A stretch of DNA of 64,000 bases from Tepidiforma thermophila (GCF_002563855.1 NZ_PDJQ01000001.1:1240001-1304000), one strand, 5' to 3'; positions 40,709 through 50,818 are shown, numbered from the stretch's first letter. Translations and numbers: made by a program. The notes: generated by a model from the sequence alone, not told the origin.

Positions 40709-42981
40709 ACCCCTCCATCGAGCGGACCCCGGTCCGCACGGTCGGCTCGGTCGCGCTCAACCTCCCCCGCATCGTCATGAGCTGGGAGGACTGGCTCACC
40801 TTCGCCGTCGCCGTCATCACCTTCGTCGCCATCGCCCACTCCCTCGAACAGGCCAACTGGGTGGAGGGCATGCCCCCCTTCATCCCCACCGTCCTCCTCG
40901 GCCTCGCCATCGGCATGCTCTCCGCCCGGGCACGTCTCCATGCGCTCGCCATCCACCCCGTCGGCCTCGCCCTCGGCGCCGCCGTCGTCGTCCTCGTCGC
41001 CCAAACCTACGCCGATGGCCCCACCCTCGCCGACCGCCTCGCCGACTTCCGCGTCCGCATGGTCGAATGGTTCCACGTCGTCCGGGCCGGCGATATCAGC
41101 AACGACAACCTCCCCTTCGTCACCCTCGTCCAGGCCCTTGCCTGGCTCGCCGCCTACGCCGCCGCCTGGTGCCTCTTCCGCTGGCATAACGCCTGGCTCG
41201 CCCTCCTGCCCGGCGGTTTCATCCTCCTCACCAACATCTCCTTCCTCGATGGCCAGCCCACCGGCGACTTCGTCGTCTTCCTCTTCGGCGCCATCGTTCT
41301 CCTCTCCCGCGTCCACCTCCAGAAGCACCTCGCCCGCTGGCGCGCCGAGGGCATCGACTACCCCGAATTCATCTCCGTCAGCCTCATCCAGCTCACCGTT
41401 GTCGTCGCCGCTGCCCTCGTCGTCATCGCCTGGCAGCTCCCGCTCGGGAACCAGGCCCGCGCCGCCCAGTCCGCCTTCGAAACCCTCACACGGCCGTTCA
41501 CCTCCCAGTCCGACCACCTCCTCCGCCTCTTCCACAACATCGACTCGCGCCGCGGCACGAACCTCCACACCTTCGGCAACACCCTCCCCATCCAGGGCGA
41601 CGTCACCCTCGGAACCCGCCGCCTCTTCGAAGTCAACGCCGCCGAGCCCGGCCTCCTTCGCGCCACCAGCTACGAGGTCTACACCGGCGCCGGCTGGAAG
41701 GCCGGCCCGCGTGACTCCTCCCGTGTCGATGCCCGCGAACTCGCCGTCGACGCCCAGTCCGCAACCTACCAGGCCCGCACCGTCGCCATCCTCCGCGTCA
41801 AACTCCTCTCGTCCGAAAGCACCATCCTCACCCCCGGCGTCCCCCTCGCCGCCAATGTCGATACCCGCATCGATGCCGCCCCCGGCCAGGCCGGCGATAT
41901 TGAACGGATGCGCAGCCGTCGCGCCCTCGGGGCCGATGATACCTACAACAGCTTCGGCTCCATCTCCCGGGCGACCGCCGAGCAGCTCAACGCCGCCGGC
42001 ACCGCCTACCCCCAGTGGGTCACCGACCGCTACCTCCAGCTTCCGAACGACCTCCCCCAGTCAGTCCGCGACGAGGCACGCCGCATCATCGCCGAAGCCG
42101 GCGCGACGACCCCCTACCAGCAGGCCAAGGCCATCGAAGCCTACCTCCGCACCTTCCCCTATGACCTGGCCGTCCCGGCCCCGCCGCCGGGGCGCGACGC
42201 CGTCGAATTCCTCCTCTTCGACCTGAAACGCGGCTACTTCGACTACCAGGCCAGCGCCATGTGCGTCATGCTCCGGACCGTCGGCATCCCCTGCCGCGTC
42301 GCCGTCGGCTACGTCCTCACCCCCGGCACCGGCGAAGAAACCCTCTACACCGTCCGCAAGAGCGACGCCTACTCCTGGGTCGAAGTCTTCTTCCCCTCCT
42401 ACGGCTGGGTCGAATTCAATCCCACCTCCGACCGCCCCGAGGGCGGCGCCGGCGGCCTCAGCCAGCCCCTGGTCCCATCCGACCCCTTCGTCGAACCCTC
42501 CCTCGAAGACCTCTTCGGCCCCGACCTCGTCGACCCGACCGGCGGCGCCAATCCCGTCCAGGAAGCCCTCGCCGAAGACCCCATCCTCAACGACAGGTTT
42601 AACTGGATCCTCCTCATCCCCGTCCTCGCCCTGCTCGCCGTCCTCGCCGCTGGCGCCGTCGGCCTCCGCCTCGCCTGGAACTGGGGCCTCTCCGGGCTCG
42701 ACCAGCGCGCCCGCCTCTGGGCGCACACCCAGCGCCTCGCCGCCTGGGCCGGCCTCGGCGCCCGGGAGGCCGAAACCCCCCGCGAATGGTCCCGCCGCCT
42801 CGGCCGGGCCATCCAGCGCGAAGAGCCCGCCGAGCGCCTCAGCCAGGCCTACGAAGAATCCCGCTACGCCCGCCCCGGGCAGCAGCGCATCGCCGATGAC
42901 GAGGCTGCCGCCTCCTACCGCTCCCTCCGCAGTGCGCTCCTCGGCCGGCTCTTCGGCCGCAAAAACCGGCAGGCCCAATGA
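40696..42981 (+). CDS. TgpA-like membrane protein with a catalytically degenerate transglutaminase domain
   Basis: This 761-residue protein has about six N-terminal spans, an extracytoplasmic transglutaminase-fold region (about residues 380-600), one C-terminal span near 635-655 and a cytoplasmic DUF4129-like tail (RLSQAYEESRYARPGQ). Aligned with the family patterns FCEHYAS, DAHAW and DPT, the expected catalytic Cys, His and Asp are Phe515, Tyr559 and Asn575, so the triad is absent while the surrounding fold residues remain. A structural or binding role is likely. An AGGAGG ribosome site lies within the end of the DUF58 gene. Confidence 0.85.
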   Translation: MAGLNPSIERTPVRTVGSVALNLPRIVMSWEDWLTFAVAVITFVAIAHSLEQANWVEGMPPFIPTVLLGLAIGMLSARARLHALAIHPVGLALGAAVVVLVAQTYADGPTLADRLADFRVRMVEWFHVVRAGDISNDNLPFVTLVQALAWLAAYAAAWCLFRWHNAWLALLPGGFILLTNISFLDGQPTGDFVVFLFGAIVLLSRVHLQKHLARWRAEGIDYPEFISVSLIQLTVVVAAALVVIAWQLPLGNQARAAQSAFETLTRPFTSQSDHLLRLFHNIDSRRGTNLHTFGNTLPIQGDVTLGTRRLFEVNAAEPGLLRATSYEVYTGAGWKAGPRDSSRVDARELAVDAQSATYQARTVAILRVKLLSSESTILTPGVPLAANVDTRIDAAPGQAGDIERMRSRRALGADDTYNSFGSISRATAEQLNAAGTAYPQWVTDRYLQLPNDLPQSVRDEARRIIAEAGATTPYQQAKAIEAYLRTFPYDLAVPAPPPGRDAVEFLLFDLKRGYFDYQASAMCVMLRTVGIPCRVAVGYVLTPGTGEETLYTVRKSDAYSWVEVFFPSYGWVEFNPTSDRPEGGAGGLSQPLVPSDPFVEPSLEDLFGPDLVDPTGGANPVQEALAEDPILNDRFNWILLIPVLALLAVLAAGAVGLRLAWNWGLSGLDQRARLWAHTQRLAAWAGLGAREAETPREWSRRLGRAIQREEPAERLSQAYEESRYARPGQQRIADDEAAASYRSLRSALLGRLFGRKNRQAQ

Positions 42982-43526
42982 CCGTCCGCGCTCCCGCAAT
43001 CACTGCCAGCCTCCCGGCCGCTGTCATCGAAACCGACCTCGGCTGGGCAGGCATCGCGCTCGCCCCCGGCGGCATCCGCCACGCCACCCTCTTCCACCCC
43101 ACCCGCGATGCCGCCCTGGGCGAACTACGCGCCTTCGGCGGCCGCGAAGCCGACTCCGACGCCCTCCGCCAGGCCTGCGCCCGTCTTCTTGACTATGCAC
43201 GCGGCGACCTCGCCGCCCTCGCAGCCTTTCCCGTCGACCTGCCCCCGGAGCTCCCCATCGCCTCCCGGCGCGTCCTGCTCGCCCTCCGCGATATTCCCCC
43301 CGGCGAAACCCGGAGCTACGCGTGGCTCGCCGCCCGGGCCGGACTCGGGTCCGGGGCAGCCCGCGCCGCCGGCGCCATCATCGGCGCCAACCCCGCGCCC
43401 CTCTGGCTCCCCTGCCACCGCATCGTCGCCGCCGACGGCACCCTCCACGGCTTCGCCGGCGGCCTTGCCCTCAAGCGCCGCCTCCTCGAACACGAAGGCG
43501 CCCTCCCCCGCTCCCTCCTCCCCTGA
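42978..43526 (+). CDS. ogt: Methylated-DNA--protein-cysteine S-methyltransferase
   Basis: The 182-residue suicide enzyme removes O6-alkylguanine damage. The alkyl acceptor is Cys146 in LPCHRIVAADG, followed by the conserved GFAGGLALKRRLLEHEG. The recognition helix region SYAWLAARAGLGSGAARAAGAIIGANP is intact and the N-terminal ribonuclease-like domain is normal for length. It starts four bases inside the stop of the transglutaminase-domain gene (ATGA), an odd operon companion with no obvious functional link. Confidence 0.93.
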   Translation: MTVRAPAITASLPAAVIETDLGWAGIALAPGGIRHATLFHPTRDAALGELRAFGGREADSDALRQACARLLDYARGDLAALAAFPVDLPPELPIASRRVLLALRDIPPGETRSYAWLAARAGLGSGAARAAGAIIGANPAPLWLPCHRIVAADGTLHGFAGGLALKRRLLEHEGALPRSLLP

Positions 43527-43574
43527 CAGCCGCGTCCTCCCGTCAATCCTCCGCGTAGGGGCTGCGCTTCCGCC

Positions 43575-44828
43575 TCACCGCAGCCGCGTCACCGGCCGCA
43601 ACGACAGCACAGCCGCCATGCCGACCGCAATACACAAGGCGGTGCTCGTCACCAGCGTCGGCCGCGCGCCCCACAGGCTCGCCTGGATACCCGCCTGCAG
43701 GTACCCCACCGGCACGCTCGCCGTAAACGCCAGGCCGTACATGCTCATCACCCGGCCCATCATCGCCCGGTCCGCATGCTCCTGCAGGAGCGCAACGGCG
43801 AAGTTGATGAAAATCGCCGGACCGGCGATACCGGCCGCGAACAGGAACACCATCGCCGTCCCGGTGTTCGGCGCCAGCCCGTAACCAAGGGTGAAGAGCG
43901 GGCCGCCCACAAGCGAGCCCGCCAGCAGCAGCCCCCGCCGGGGCACCCGCGCCACGCTCAGCAGCAACGACCCCGCGACAATGCCCGCGCCGAACGACCC
44001 CCACAGCAGCCCCACCCACCGGTCCGGCGCGCCGAACTCCTCCCCAACCATCAGCACGACTGTCACCGCAAACGGCCCCATGATCAGCACCCCCGGCACC
44101 GTTCCGAGCGCAAGGATTCCCCGCAGCGTCGGCTCCCGCAGCACGTACCGCACGCCCGCAGCCAGGTCCGCGCGCACGCTCCGCCCCGTCGGAACCGGCC
44201 GGTCGGTCGCAATCCGCCAGAAGAGCAGCGCCGCCAGCCCGAGCAGCCCCACCTCAGCCGCAAATGCGACGGGCAGCCCGGCCCCGTCTGCCAGCAGCCC
44301 GCCCGCCGCCGGCCCGGCGAACTGCAGCGTCGCCATAAACGCCAGCGTCCCGAAAATCGCCCCGTTCTGGATCTGCTCCTGGTCGAGAATCTGCGGCATC
44401 ATCGCCTGCCGCGCCGGGTTCGTGAACGCGCCCGCCGAACCCACAATCGCCGCCAGGATGAACACCGGCCAGGCCCACCGGACATCCGCGCCCGCCAGCA
44501 CCACGTAGACCAGCGACACCGCCGCCGCAACCAGGTAGGTCCGGATCAGCACCCGCCGGCGCTCCACCCGGTCCGCCACCACCCCGCCCAGCAGCGCGAA
44601 GACCGCCCCCGGCAGCGTCTGGCAGATGAGCGCCGCCGCGATCGCCAGCGGCAGCCGCTCCGAGTCCACCCGGTCGCGGATGAACAGCGGCACCGTCACC
44701 GCCTGGATGCCCACCCCTGAGCCCGCCGCCACCGATGCCAGCCACCACGCCCGGTACTGCGGCACGCTGAACGGATTCCGCGAGACCGGCCGCGCGGCCT
44801 GGCCCCCCGTCGCTGCCTCCTGCGCCAT
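43575..44828 (-). CDS. MFS transporter (enterobactin/macrolide exporter-like)
   Basis: The 417-residue major facilitator of the MFS_3 type has twelve spans, the loop 2-3 motif GGVVADRVERRRVLI and the segment NPARQAMMPQILDQEQIQNGAIF typical of this export group. Predicted to expel a small molecule by proton antiport. The start at ATG 44828 follows TAGACT by eight bases with a -35 and a palindrome upstream, so it is regulated independently of the glgB operon that ends just behind it. Confidence 0.9.
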   Translation of the reverse strand: MAQEAATGGQAARPVSRNPFSVPQYRAWWLASVAAGSGVGIQAVTVPLFIRDRVDSERLPLAIAAALICQTLPGAVFALLGGVVADRVERRRVLIRTYLVAAAVSLVYVVLAGADVRWAWPVFILAAIVGSAGAFTNPARQAMMPQILDQEQIQNGAIFGTLAFMATLQFAGPAAGGLLADGAGLPVAFAAEVGLLGLAALLFWRIATDRPVPTGRSVRADLAAGVRYVLREPTLRGILALGTVPGVLIMGPFAVTVVLMVGEEFGAPDRWVGLLWGSFGAGIVAGSLLLSVARVPRRGLLLAGSLVGGPLFTLGYGLAPNTGTAMVFLFAAGIAGPAIFINFAVALLQEHADRAMMGRVMSMYGLAFTASVPVGYLQAGIQASLWGARPTLVTSTALCIAVGMAAVLSLRPVTRLR

Positions 44829-44836
44829 GGCGCGGC

Positions 44837-44873
44837 AGTCTACGGCCAGGCTCATTGGGTTGCAATTTGCAAC
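44837..44873 (-). promoter_or_regulatory. Promoter and palindromic operator of the MFS gene
   Basis: On the minus strand TTGCAA (44865-44860) and TAGACT (44842-44837) are 17 bases apart, and the start codon is eight bases further. The -35 is embedded in a perfect 15-base palindrome GTTGCAA-T-TTGCAAC (44859-44873), an arrangement expected for a repressor. No regulator gene adjoins. Confidence 0.65.
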
Positions 44874-44887
44874 GCTTCGGCCCGTCC

Positions 44888-46783
44888 CTATCCCTCTTCG
44901 TGCGCGAACACCACCGCGCCCAGCGGCGGCAGCACAATGTGCAGCGACCACGGCCTCCCGTGCGCCGGCATCGCCTCCGCCTCGACACCCCCGAGGTTCC
45001 CCATCCCGCTCCCCCAGTACTCCGTCGCGTCCGTATTCAGCACCTCCCGCCACGTCCCCCCATGCGGCACCCCGATCACGTGGCTCACCCGCGGCACCGG
45101 CGTGAAGTTTAGCGCCACCGCAACCTCCCGCTTCCCGTCCGGCGAACGCCGCAAATACGCCAGCGTGCTTTCGTCCGCATTGTCACATTCGATCCACTCG
45201 AACCCCGCCGGGTCGTGGTCCGTCGCGTGCAGCGCCGGGTACTCCCGGTACAGCCGGTTCAGGTCAGCCACCAGCCGCGCCAGCCCCTCATGCCGGTCGA
45301 AGCCCGCCAGCCACCAGTCCAGCTCCCGGTCGTGGTTCCACTCCGCCCACTGCCCGAACTCCTGCCCCATGAACAGCAGCTTCTTCCCCGGCAGCGTCCA
45401 CTGGTACGCGAACAGCAGCCGCAAATTCGCGAACTTCTGCCAGTCGTCCCCCGGCATCTTCGCCAGCAGCGACCCCTTCCCGTGCACCACCTCGTCGTGC
45501 GAAAGCGCGAGCACGAAGTTCTCCGTGAACCCGTACAGCGCCCGGAAGGTCAGCAGGTTGTGGTGGTACTTCCGGTGCACCGGGTCCTTCCGGAAGTAGA
45601 GCAGCGTGTCGTGCATCCACCCCATGTCCCACTTGAAGCCGAACCCCAGCCCGCCCATCCACGTCGGCCGCGAAACCATCGGCCACGCCGTCGATTCCTC
45701 CGCCACCGTCTGCGTGCCCGGCGCCAGCAGGTAGACCGTCTCGTTCAGCTTCCGCAGGAACCGGATCGCGTCCAGGTCCTCCCGCCCCCCGAACACGTTC
45801 GGCTCCCACTCTCCCGGCTTCCGCGAATAATCTAGGTAGAGCATTGAAGCCACCGCATCTACCCGCAGCCCGTCCGCATGGTACACGTCCAGCCAGAACA
45901 TCGCGCTGCTCAGCAAAAACGAGCGCACCTCGTGCCGCCCGTAGTTGAACACGAGACTCCCCCAGTCTGGGTGGTAGCCCCGCCGCGGGTCCGCGTGTTC
46001 GTACAGGTGCGTCCCGTCGAACCGCGCCAGCGCGAACGCATCATCCGGGAAGTGCGACGGCACCCAGTCCAGGATCACCCCCACGCCCGCCTGGTGGAGC
46101 GTGTCGACCAGGTACATCAGATCCTGCGGCGACCCCCACCGGCTGCTCGGCGCGAAAAACCCCGTCACCTGGTAGCCCCACGACCCGTAGAACGGGTGCT
46201 CCATCACCGGCATCAGCTCCACATGCGTAAAGCCGTGCCGGACCGCGTGCTCCGCCAGCAGCGGCGCAAGCTCCCGGTACCCCAGCATCGCCCCGTCCGG
46301 ACCGCGCCGCCACGACCCCAGGTGGACCTCGTAGATCGCGATCGGCCGGTCGTGCCGGTTCACCTCGCCGCGCCGGGCCATCCAGTCCGCGTCGCCCCAG
46401 GCGTACTCGAGCCCGGCCACCACCGACGCCGTCGCCGGCGGAAGCTCCGCCTGGAACGCAAACGGGTCCGCCTTCCACAGCACTTCGCCCGTCTCCCGGT
46501 TCCGGATGACGTACTTATACCGGTCGCCCGCCTTCGCGCCGGGCACTACGCCCTCCCACACACCCGAAGGACCCAGGCAGCGCAGCTCGTTCGCCGCCGG
46601 GTCCCACCCGTTGAAATCCCCCGCGACCGCCACCTCGCCGGCGTTCGGCGCCCACACGGCAAACCGCACACCGCCTGCCACCGGGTGAGCGCCCATCAGC
46701 CGGTACAGCCCGGCGTGGTTCCCCTCGTTGAACAGGTGCAGGTCCAGGTCCCCGAACGCCGAATCCCTCTCACGCTTGCTCAC
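44888..46783 (-). CDS. glgB: 1,4-alpha-glucan branching enzyme
   Basis: The 631-residue GH13 enzyme makes alpha-1,6 branches in glycogen. A CBM48 domain at the N-terminus ([25 protein letters not shown]) precedes the barrel. Barrel motifs are DWVPSHFP, the nucleophile Asp in [12 protein letters not shown], acid Glu in [10 protein letters not shown] and LSHDEVVHG. The C-terminal beta domain is complete. The GTG start overlaps the stop of the trehalose synthase/maltokinase gene (GTGA), with AGGAGGG upstream, so the two are coupled. Confidence 0.96.
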   Translation of the reverse strand: MSKRERDSAFGDLDLHLFNEGNHAGLYRLMGAHPVAGGVRFAVWAPNAGEVAVAGDFNGWDPAANELRCLGPSGVWEGVVPGAKAGDRYKYVIRNRETGEVLWKADPFAFQAELPPATASVVAGLEYAWGDADWMARRGEVNRHDRPIAIYEVHLGSWRRGPDGAMLGYRELAPLLAEHAVRHGFTHVELMPVMEHPFYGSWGYQVTGFFAPSSRWGSPQDLMYLVDTLHQAGVGVILDWVPSHFPDDAFALARFDGTHLYEHADPRRGYHPDWGSLVFNYGRHEVRSFLLSSAMFWLDVYHADGLRVDAVASMLYLDYSRKPGEWEPNVFGGREDLDAIRFLRKLNETVYLLAPGTQTVAEESTAWPMVSRPTWMGGLGFGFKWDMGWMHDTLLYFRKDPVHRKYHHNLLTFRALYGFTENFVLALSHDEVVHGKGSLLAKMPGDDWQKFANLRLLFAYQWTLPGKKLLFMGQEFGQWAEWNHDRELDWWLAGFDRHEGLARLVADLNRLYREYPALHATDHDPAGFEWIECDNADESTLAYLRRSPDGKREVAVALNFTPVPRVSHVIGVPHGGTWREVLNTDATEYWGSGMGNLGGVEAEAMPAHGRPWSLHIVLPPLGAVVFAHEEG

Positions 46784-49700
46784 AGTCCCTCCTGTGCCGC
46801 CGAAAGCAGCAGCCCGCGGAGCGGAATCTCCGCCCAGCCCGGGCGATGGTCGAGTTCGTACGCCAGCTCGTAGAACGCCTTGTCCAGCACAAACGTATCC
46901 AGCAGGAACCGCTGCTCCTCAGGGCTCCCGCCCGGCAGCCCGCTCGCCCGCGCCACCGCGAGGTACCCCTCGAGGTACGCCCGCGCCGTCCACAGGTACC
47001 AGCCCAGCGCCCACCGCTCGAGGTCCGTCCCGGTGCCCGCCGCATGCCCCTCGACAACCTGCCGCAGCGCCGCCCTGCTCGCGTAATGGAACGACCGCAC
47101 CATCCCCGCCACATCCCGCAGCGGCGAACGCCGCAGCCGCCGCTCCCCCAGCGACCGCGCCGGTTCGCCCTCGAAATCGATGAACACCGGCTCCCGTCCT
47201 GCCACCAGCACCTGCCCGAGGTGCAGGTCGCCGTGCACCCGGATGCGCAGCCCCTCCAGCTTCCGCGTGCCCACCTGCTGCAGCCGCGCGACGAACGCGT
47301 CCTCCTTCTCCAGCACCAGCCCCGCCAGCTCGACCGCCTCCGCGGGCAGCGAAGGCAGGCACCGCCGCAGCGCCCTGAGCGCCCGGCGCGCCTGCACCCG
47401 CAGCCCCTGCGCCAGCGCCCGCTGGTAGAACGGCGTGTACCGCTCAGGTACGAAGTCCGGGTGGTCAATCCCCGCCAGTGCTGCGTGCAGCTCGGCTGTC
47501 CGCCGGCCCAGCGTCTCCGCAAACTCCAGCCACGGCCCGGCATACGCCGCCAGCTCGGCCGGTTCCGGCCCGCAGGTCAGCGGGTGCTCGCTCTCGGCCA
47601 CCCGCGGCGGCTCCAGCCGCGCTGCCGCCACTTCCTCCAGCATCCGCTCCAGCTGCTCCGTCGCGAACGTCCACCCGTCGTACTGGTGCGGCACGGCCGC
47701 CTCAAGCACGCCGACGACCGCCGGCCGCTCGCCTCCTCGCACGTACTCCACCCGCCCGGCCAGCTTCGGCACCATCGAGGCTGCCCGCGTCTTCGCCAGC
47801 AGCTCCCCCAGCTCCACCTGCGGATGCGTCCCCGCCTCGATCCGCCGGATCGCCTTGAACACGAACTGCCCCGGGAAATGCACCGACGTGTTGCTCTGCT
47901 CCGCCCGGCTCACCGCCGGTGTCCCCTCGACCCCGTTGAACCGCACCCCGGGCTCCGGCACAAACACCAGCGCCCCGGCCTCGCCGGCCAGCCGCGACCG
48001 GCTCCGGAACAGCCCCGGGAGCGCCGCGCATACCTCCGGCAGCGCCAGTCCGTCGACCAGCACCCAGCGCTCTCCGCCCGCCGAGACCACCGTCGCCAGC
48101 ACCGCCCAGCTCGCCGCCGCCTCCACCGCAGGCCGACGCTCCTCCGGCGCCGCCGAGAGCAGCAGCCCGAACCGGTCCGGCTCCCCCTGCTCGTACTCCA
48201 CCTGCACCACCGCAAACACCGTCGCCGGCACCCCCCGGGCCCGCAGCGGCACCCGGTCCACCACCCGCACCCGCCGCGGCCGGCGCGTCAGCCCGCCGAA
48301 CCACCGCCGCGCCGGGACGTACTCCGCGAGCACCCCATCCAGCGCATCCCGCCGGCCGTCGAACAGCTCCTCCGGGCTCACCCCCACCCGCAGCTCCGGC
48401 AGCGTCGGCTCAGGCCGCCCGTCCGGCCCCGGTGTCGCCAGCTCGAACCAGAAAAACGAGTGCGGCCCGAGCGACAGGAAGTACGGCTCGCTCCCAACCC
48501 GCGGGAACCGCACGTGCCCGAACAGCTCCACCGGCTCCGCACCCGCGTACGCCCCCAGCGAGAGGTGCGCCGCCTGCGCAAACCGCGAAAGATTCGCCAC
48601 CACCAGCACCCGCTCCCCCTCGTACTCCCGCACAAACGCCAGCACCCGGTGGTTGTCGCACTCCACGAACTGCAGACTCCCCCGTGCAAACGCTGGGTGC
48701 CGGCGCCGCAGCCCAATGAGCCGCCGCATCCACCACAGCAGCGACGACGGGTTCGCTTGCTGCGCATCCACATTCACCGACTCGTAGTGGTACTCCGGGT
48801 CGATAATCACCGGCAGGTACAGCTTCTGCGGGTTCGCCCGCGAAAACCCCGCGTTCCGGTCCGCGCTCCACTGCATCGGCGTCCGCACGCTGTCCCGGTC
48901 GCCGAGGTAAATGTTGTCCCCCATCCCGATCTCGTCGCCGTAGTAAATGACCGGCGTCCCCTTGAGCGAAAACAGCAGCGCGTTCAGCAGCTCGATCAGC
49001 CGCCGGTTGTTCGCCAGCAGGGGCGCCAGCCGCCGCCGGATCCCGAGGTTCACCCGCGCACGGTCCTCCGCCGCGTACACCCGGTACATGTAGTCCCGCT
49101 CCTCGTCCGTCACCATCTCCAGCGTCAGCTCGTCGTGGTTCCGCAAAAAGAGTGCCCACTGGCACGTCTCCGGGATCGGCGGCGTCTGCTCCAGGATCTC
49201 CGTGGTCGGGAACCGGTCCTCCATCCGCACCGACATGAACAGCCGCGGCATCAGCGGGAAGTGGAACGCCATATGGCACTCATCGCCGTCCCCGAAGTAC
49301 GCCACCGCATCCTCCGGCCACTGGTTCGCCTCGGCCAGCAGCATCCGTCCGGGGAACTTCGCGTCCACATGCGCCCGCAGCTCCTTCAGGAATGCGTGCG
49401 TCTGGGGCAGGTTCTCGCAGCTCGTCCCCTCCGCCTCGAAGAGGTACGGCACCGCGTCCAGCCGGAAGCCATCCACCCCCAGCTCGAGCCAGAAGTCGGC
49501 CACCTCAAAAATCTCCTGCCGCACCCGGGGGTTCTCGAAATTCAAATCCGGCTGGTGCGAATAGAACCGGTGCCAGTAGTACTGCCCGGCCACCGGGTCC
49601 CACGTCCAGTTCGAGCGCTCGAAATCCTTAAAGATGATCCGCGCGTCCGCGTACTCCGTCGCCGTGTCGCTCCAGACGTAGTAGTTCCGGTAGACGCTCC

Positions 49701-50106
49701 CCTTCGGTGCCCGCCGCGCCCGCTGGAACCACGGGTGCTGGTCGCTCGTGTGGTTGATCACCAGCTCCGTAATCACCCGCAGCCCCCGCGCATGCGCCTC
49801 CCGCAAGAACACCTTGAAGTCGCGCAGCGTCCCGTACGCCGGGTGAATCTTCCGGTAGTCGGCGATGTCGTACCCGTCGTCCCGCAGCGGCGACTCGTAG
49901 AACGGCAGGAGCCAGATCGCCGTCACCCCCAGCTCCTGCAGGTAGTCCAGCTTCTGCGTCAGCCCGGGGAAATCGCCGATGCCGTCGCCGTTCCCGTCGT
50001 GGAACGCCCGCACGTGCAGCTCATAGATCACCGCGTCCTTGTACCAGAGCGGGTCCCCGGTCAGGGCCGCCGTCACTGCAGTCCGTGCGCTCGCAGGCCG
50101 GGTCAT
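46780..50106 (-). CDS. treS: Trehalose synthase fused to maltokinase (TreS-Pep2)
   Basis: This 1108-residue bifunctional protein couples two activities. Residues about 18-560 are a GH13 trehalose synthase (maltose/trehalose interconversion) with [20 protein letters not shown], nucleophile Asp in [11 protein letters not shown], Glu in AEANQWPED and Asp in [10 protein letters not shown]. Residues about 590-1105 are a maltokinase that makes maltose-1-phosphate, with [18 protein letters not shown], the kinase loop [11 protein letters not shown] and the metal-binding [10 protein letters not shown]. With GlgB downstream this supplies the GlgE-type glucan route, though glgE is not in the window. A GGTGGAGG ribosome site precedes the ATG. 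Confidence 0.95.
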   Translation of the reverse strand: MTRPASARTAVTAALTGDPLWYKDAVIYELHVRAFHDGNGDGIGDFPGLTQKLDYLQELGVTAIWLLPFYESPLRDDGYDIADYRKIHPAYGTLRDFKVFLREAHARGLRVITELVINHTSDQHPWFQRARRAPKGSVYRNYYVWSDTATEYADARIIFKDFERSNWTWDPVAGQYYWHRFYSHQPDLNFENPRVRQEIFEVADFWLELGVDGFRLDAVPYLFEAEGTSCENLPQTHAFLKELRAHVDAKFPGRMLLAEANQWPEDAVAYFGDGDECHMAFHFPLMPRLFMSVRMEDRFPTTEILEQTPPIPETCQWALFLRNHDELTLEMVTDEERDYMYRVYAAEDRARVNLGIRRRLAPLLANNRRLIELLNALLFSLKGTPVIYYGDEIGMGDNIYLGDRDSVRTPMQWSADRNAGFSRANPQKLYLPVIIDPEYHYESVNVDAQQANPSSLLWWMRRLIGLRRRHPAFARGSLQFVECDNHRVLAFVREYEGERVLVVANLSRFAQAAHLSLGAYAGAEPVELFGHVRFPRVGSEPYFLSLGPHSFFWFELATPGPDGRPEPTLPELRVGVSPEELFDGRRDALDGVLAEYVPARRWFGGLTRRPRRVRVVDRVPLRARGVPATVFAVVQVEYEQGEPDRFGLLLSAAPEERRPAVEAAASWAVLATVVSAGGERWVLVDGLALPEVCAALPGLFRSRSRLAGEAGALVFVPEPGVRFNGVEGTPAVSRAEQSNTSVHFPGQFVFKAIRRIEAGTHPQVELGELLAKTRAASMVPKLAGRVEYVRGGERPAVVGVLEAAVPHQYDGWTFATEQLERMLEEVAAARLEPPRVAESEHPLTCGPEPAELAAYAGPWLEFAETLGRRTAELHAALAGIDHPDFVPERYTPFYQRALAQGLRVQARRALRALRRCLPSLPAEAVELAGLVLEKEDAFVARLQQVGTRKLEGLRIRVHGDLHLGQVLVAGREPVFIDFEGEPARSLGERRLRRSPLRDVAGMVRSFHYASRAALRQVVEGHAAGTGTDLERWALGWYLWTARAYLEGYLAVARASGLPGGSPEEQRFLLDTFVLDKAFYELAYELDHRPGWAEIPLRGLLLSAAQEGL

Positions 50107-50199
50107 CGCACCTCCACCGATAGCAAAAAACGCGCAACCGTCGTTTCAGTTTCCCCCGGCCGCCCCCATCGGACCAATCCGGCCCGCTACACTCCACCG

Positions 50200-50349
50200 G
50201 TGCTCACCCGCATCGACCACCTCGTCCTCCCCGTAGCCGGCCTCGACGCTGCCGCTGCCGCCTTCGAGCGCCTCGGCCTCGTCCTCACCCCGCGCACCGC
50301 GCACGCCGGCCTCGCCATGCAGCTCCTCGAGTACATCGCCCGCCCCTGA
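50200..50349 (+). pseudogene. Truncated VOC/glyoxalase-like gene remnant
   Basis: A GTG-started reading frame of 49 residues begins like a glyoxalase_3-type VOC domain (RIDHLVLPVAGLDAAAAAFERLGLVLTPR), then loses similarity and stops after LLEYIARP. A whole VOC domain needs about 110 or more residues, and no continuation is visible in other frames. The promoter-like TACACT (50188-50193) six bases before the GTG is still intact, so a short peptide may still be made. Confidence 0.5.
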
Positions 50350-50391
50350 CCCCGCCCCGCAACCCTCCCTCCCCGGAACTGCCCCCGTACG

Positions 50392-50414
50392 GGTTTTCCC
50401 CTAAGGCGAAAACC
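50392..50414. promoter_or_regulatory. 23-base dyad upstream of a small orphan gene
   Basis: GGTTTTC and GAAAACC form seven-base outer arms with an inner CCT-A-AGG core and one mismatched pair (50399/50407): ten of eleven pairs match. The loop would be one base, so it is a DNA operator rather than an RNA hairpin. It overlaps a possible TTTTCC -35 that lies 17 bases before AATAGA. Confidence 0.5.
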
Positions 50415-50458
50415 TGAATAGAGCATCTGCGCTGCCGCGCAGCTGCGGGGGCTTCTCG

Positions 50459-50818
50459 ATGGACACGCGACCGGTCTCGGGCCTCCTCGGCGCCGCTGCC
50501 TACCGTCCGTTCCTCCCGGGCAACGGCAGCGCACTCGTGCGCCACCCGCCATCGGCCGCCGCCGAGCCCGTCGATGTCGTCGAACTCTCCCCGGAAGCCC
50601 GCGACCTCGCCCGCCAGTTCGCCCAGCCCTTCCCCCGCGACGCCTACTGGGACCAGGTCCGCTACGACCCGCCCCACACCGACGACCCCGACTTCCCCTG
50701 GGAGGTCGCCCACCAGGAGTGGATGCAGATCGTCGACCGCGTCTTCAGGCGGGACGATCCCGGCGGCCGGCCCGGTCAGCCCGGCGAAGGCCCATCCTCC
50801 TCCTCACCCCGCACCTGA
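50459..50818 (+). CDS. Small hypothetical protein
   Basis: The 119-residue product is probably soluble. A low-complexity N-terminus leads into VDVVELSPEARDLARQFA, a short helix pattern often seen in flagellum-related small proteins such as FlgM, but the rest does not match. An acidic, aromatic middle (YWDQVRYDPPHTDDPDFPWEVAHQEW) and a disordered tail follow. No clear ribosome site; an upstream hairpin GCTGC/GCAGC lies in the leader. The gene is convergent with, and overlaps by 15 bases, the SDR gene. Confidence 0.5.
   Translation: MDTRPVSGLLGAAAYRPFLPGNGSALVRHPPSAAAEPVDVVELSPEARDLARQFAQPFPRDAYWDQVRYDPPHTDDPDFPWEVAHQEWMQIVDRVFRRDDPGGRPGQPGEGPSSSSPRT

Noticed and set aside
46846-50349. Very long plus-strand open frame (over 1100 codons) opposite the trehalose synthase gene
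   Set aside because: It is antisense to a well-supported gene, its translation is low-complexity His/Arg/Pro, and stop-free antisense frames arise from the extreme GC content. Only its last 50 codons coincide with the separate VOC remnant.
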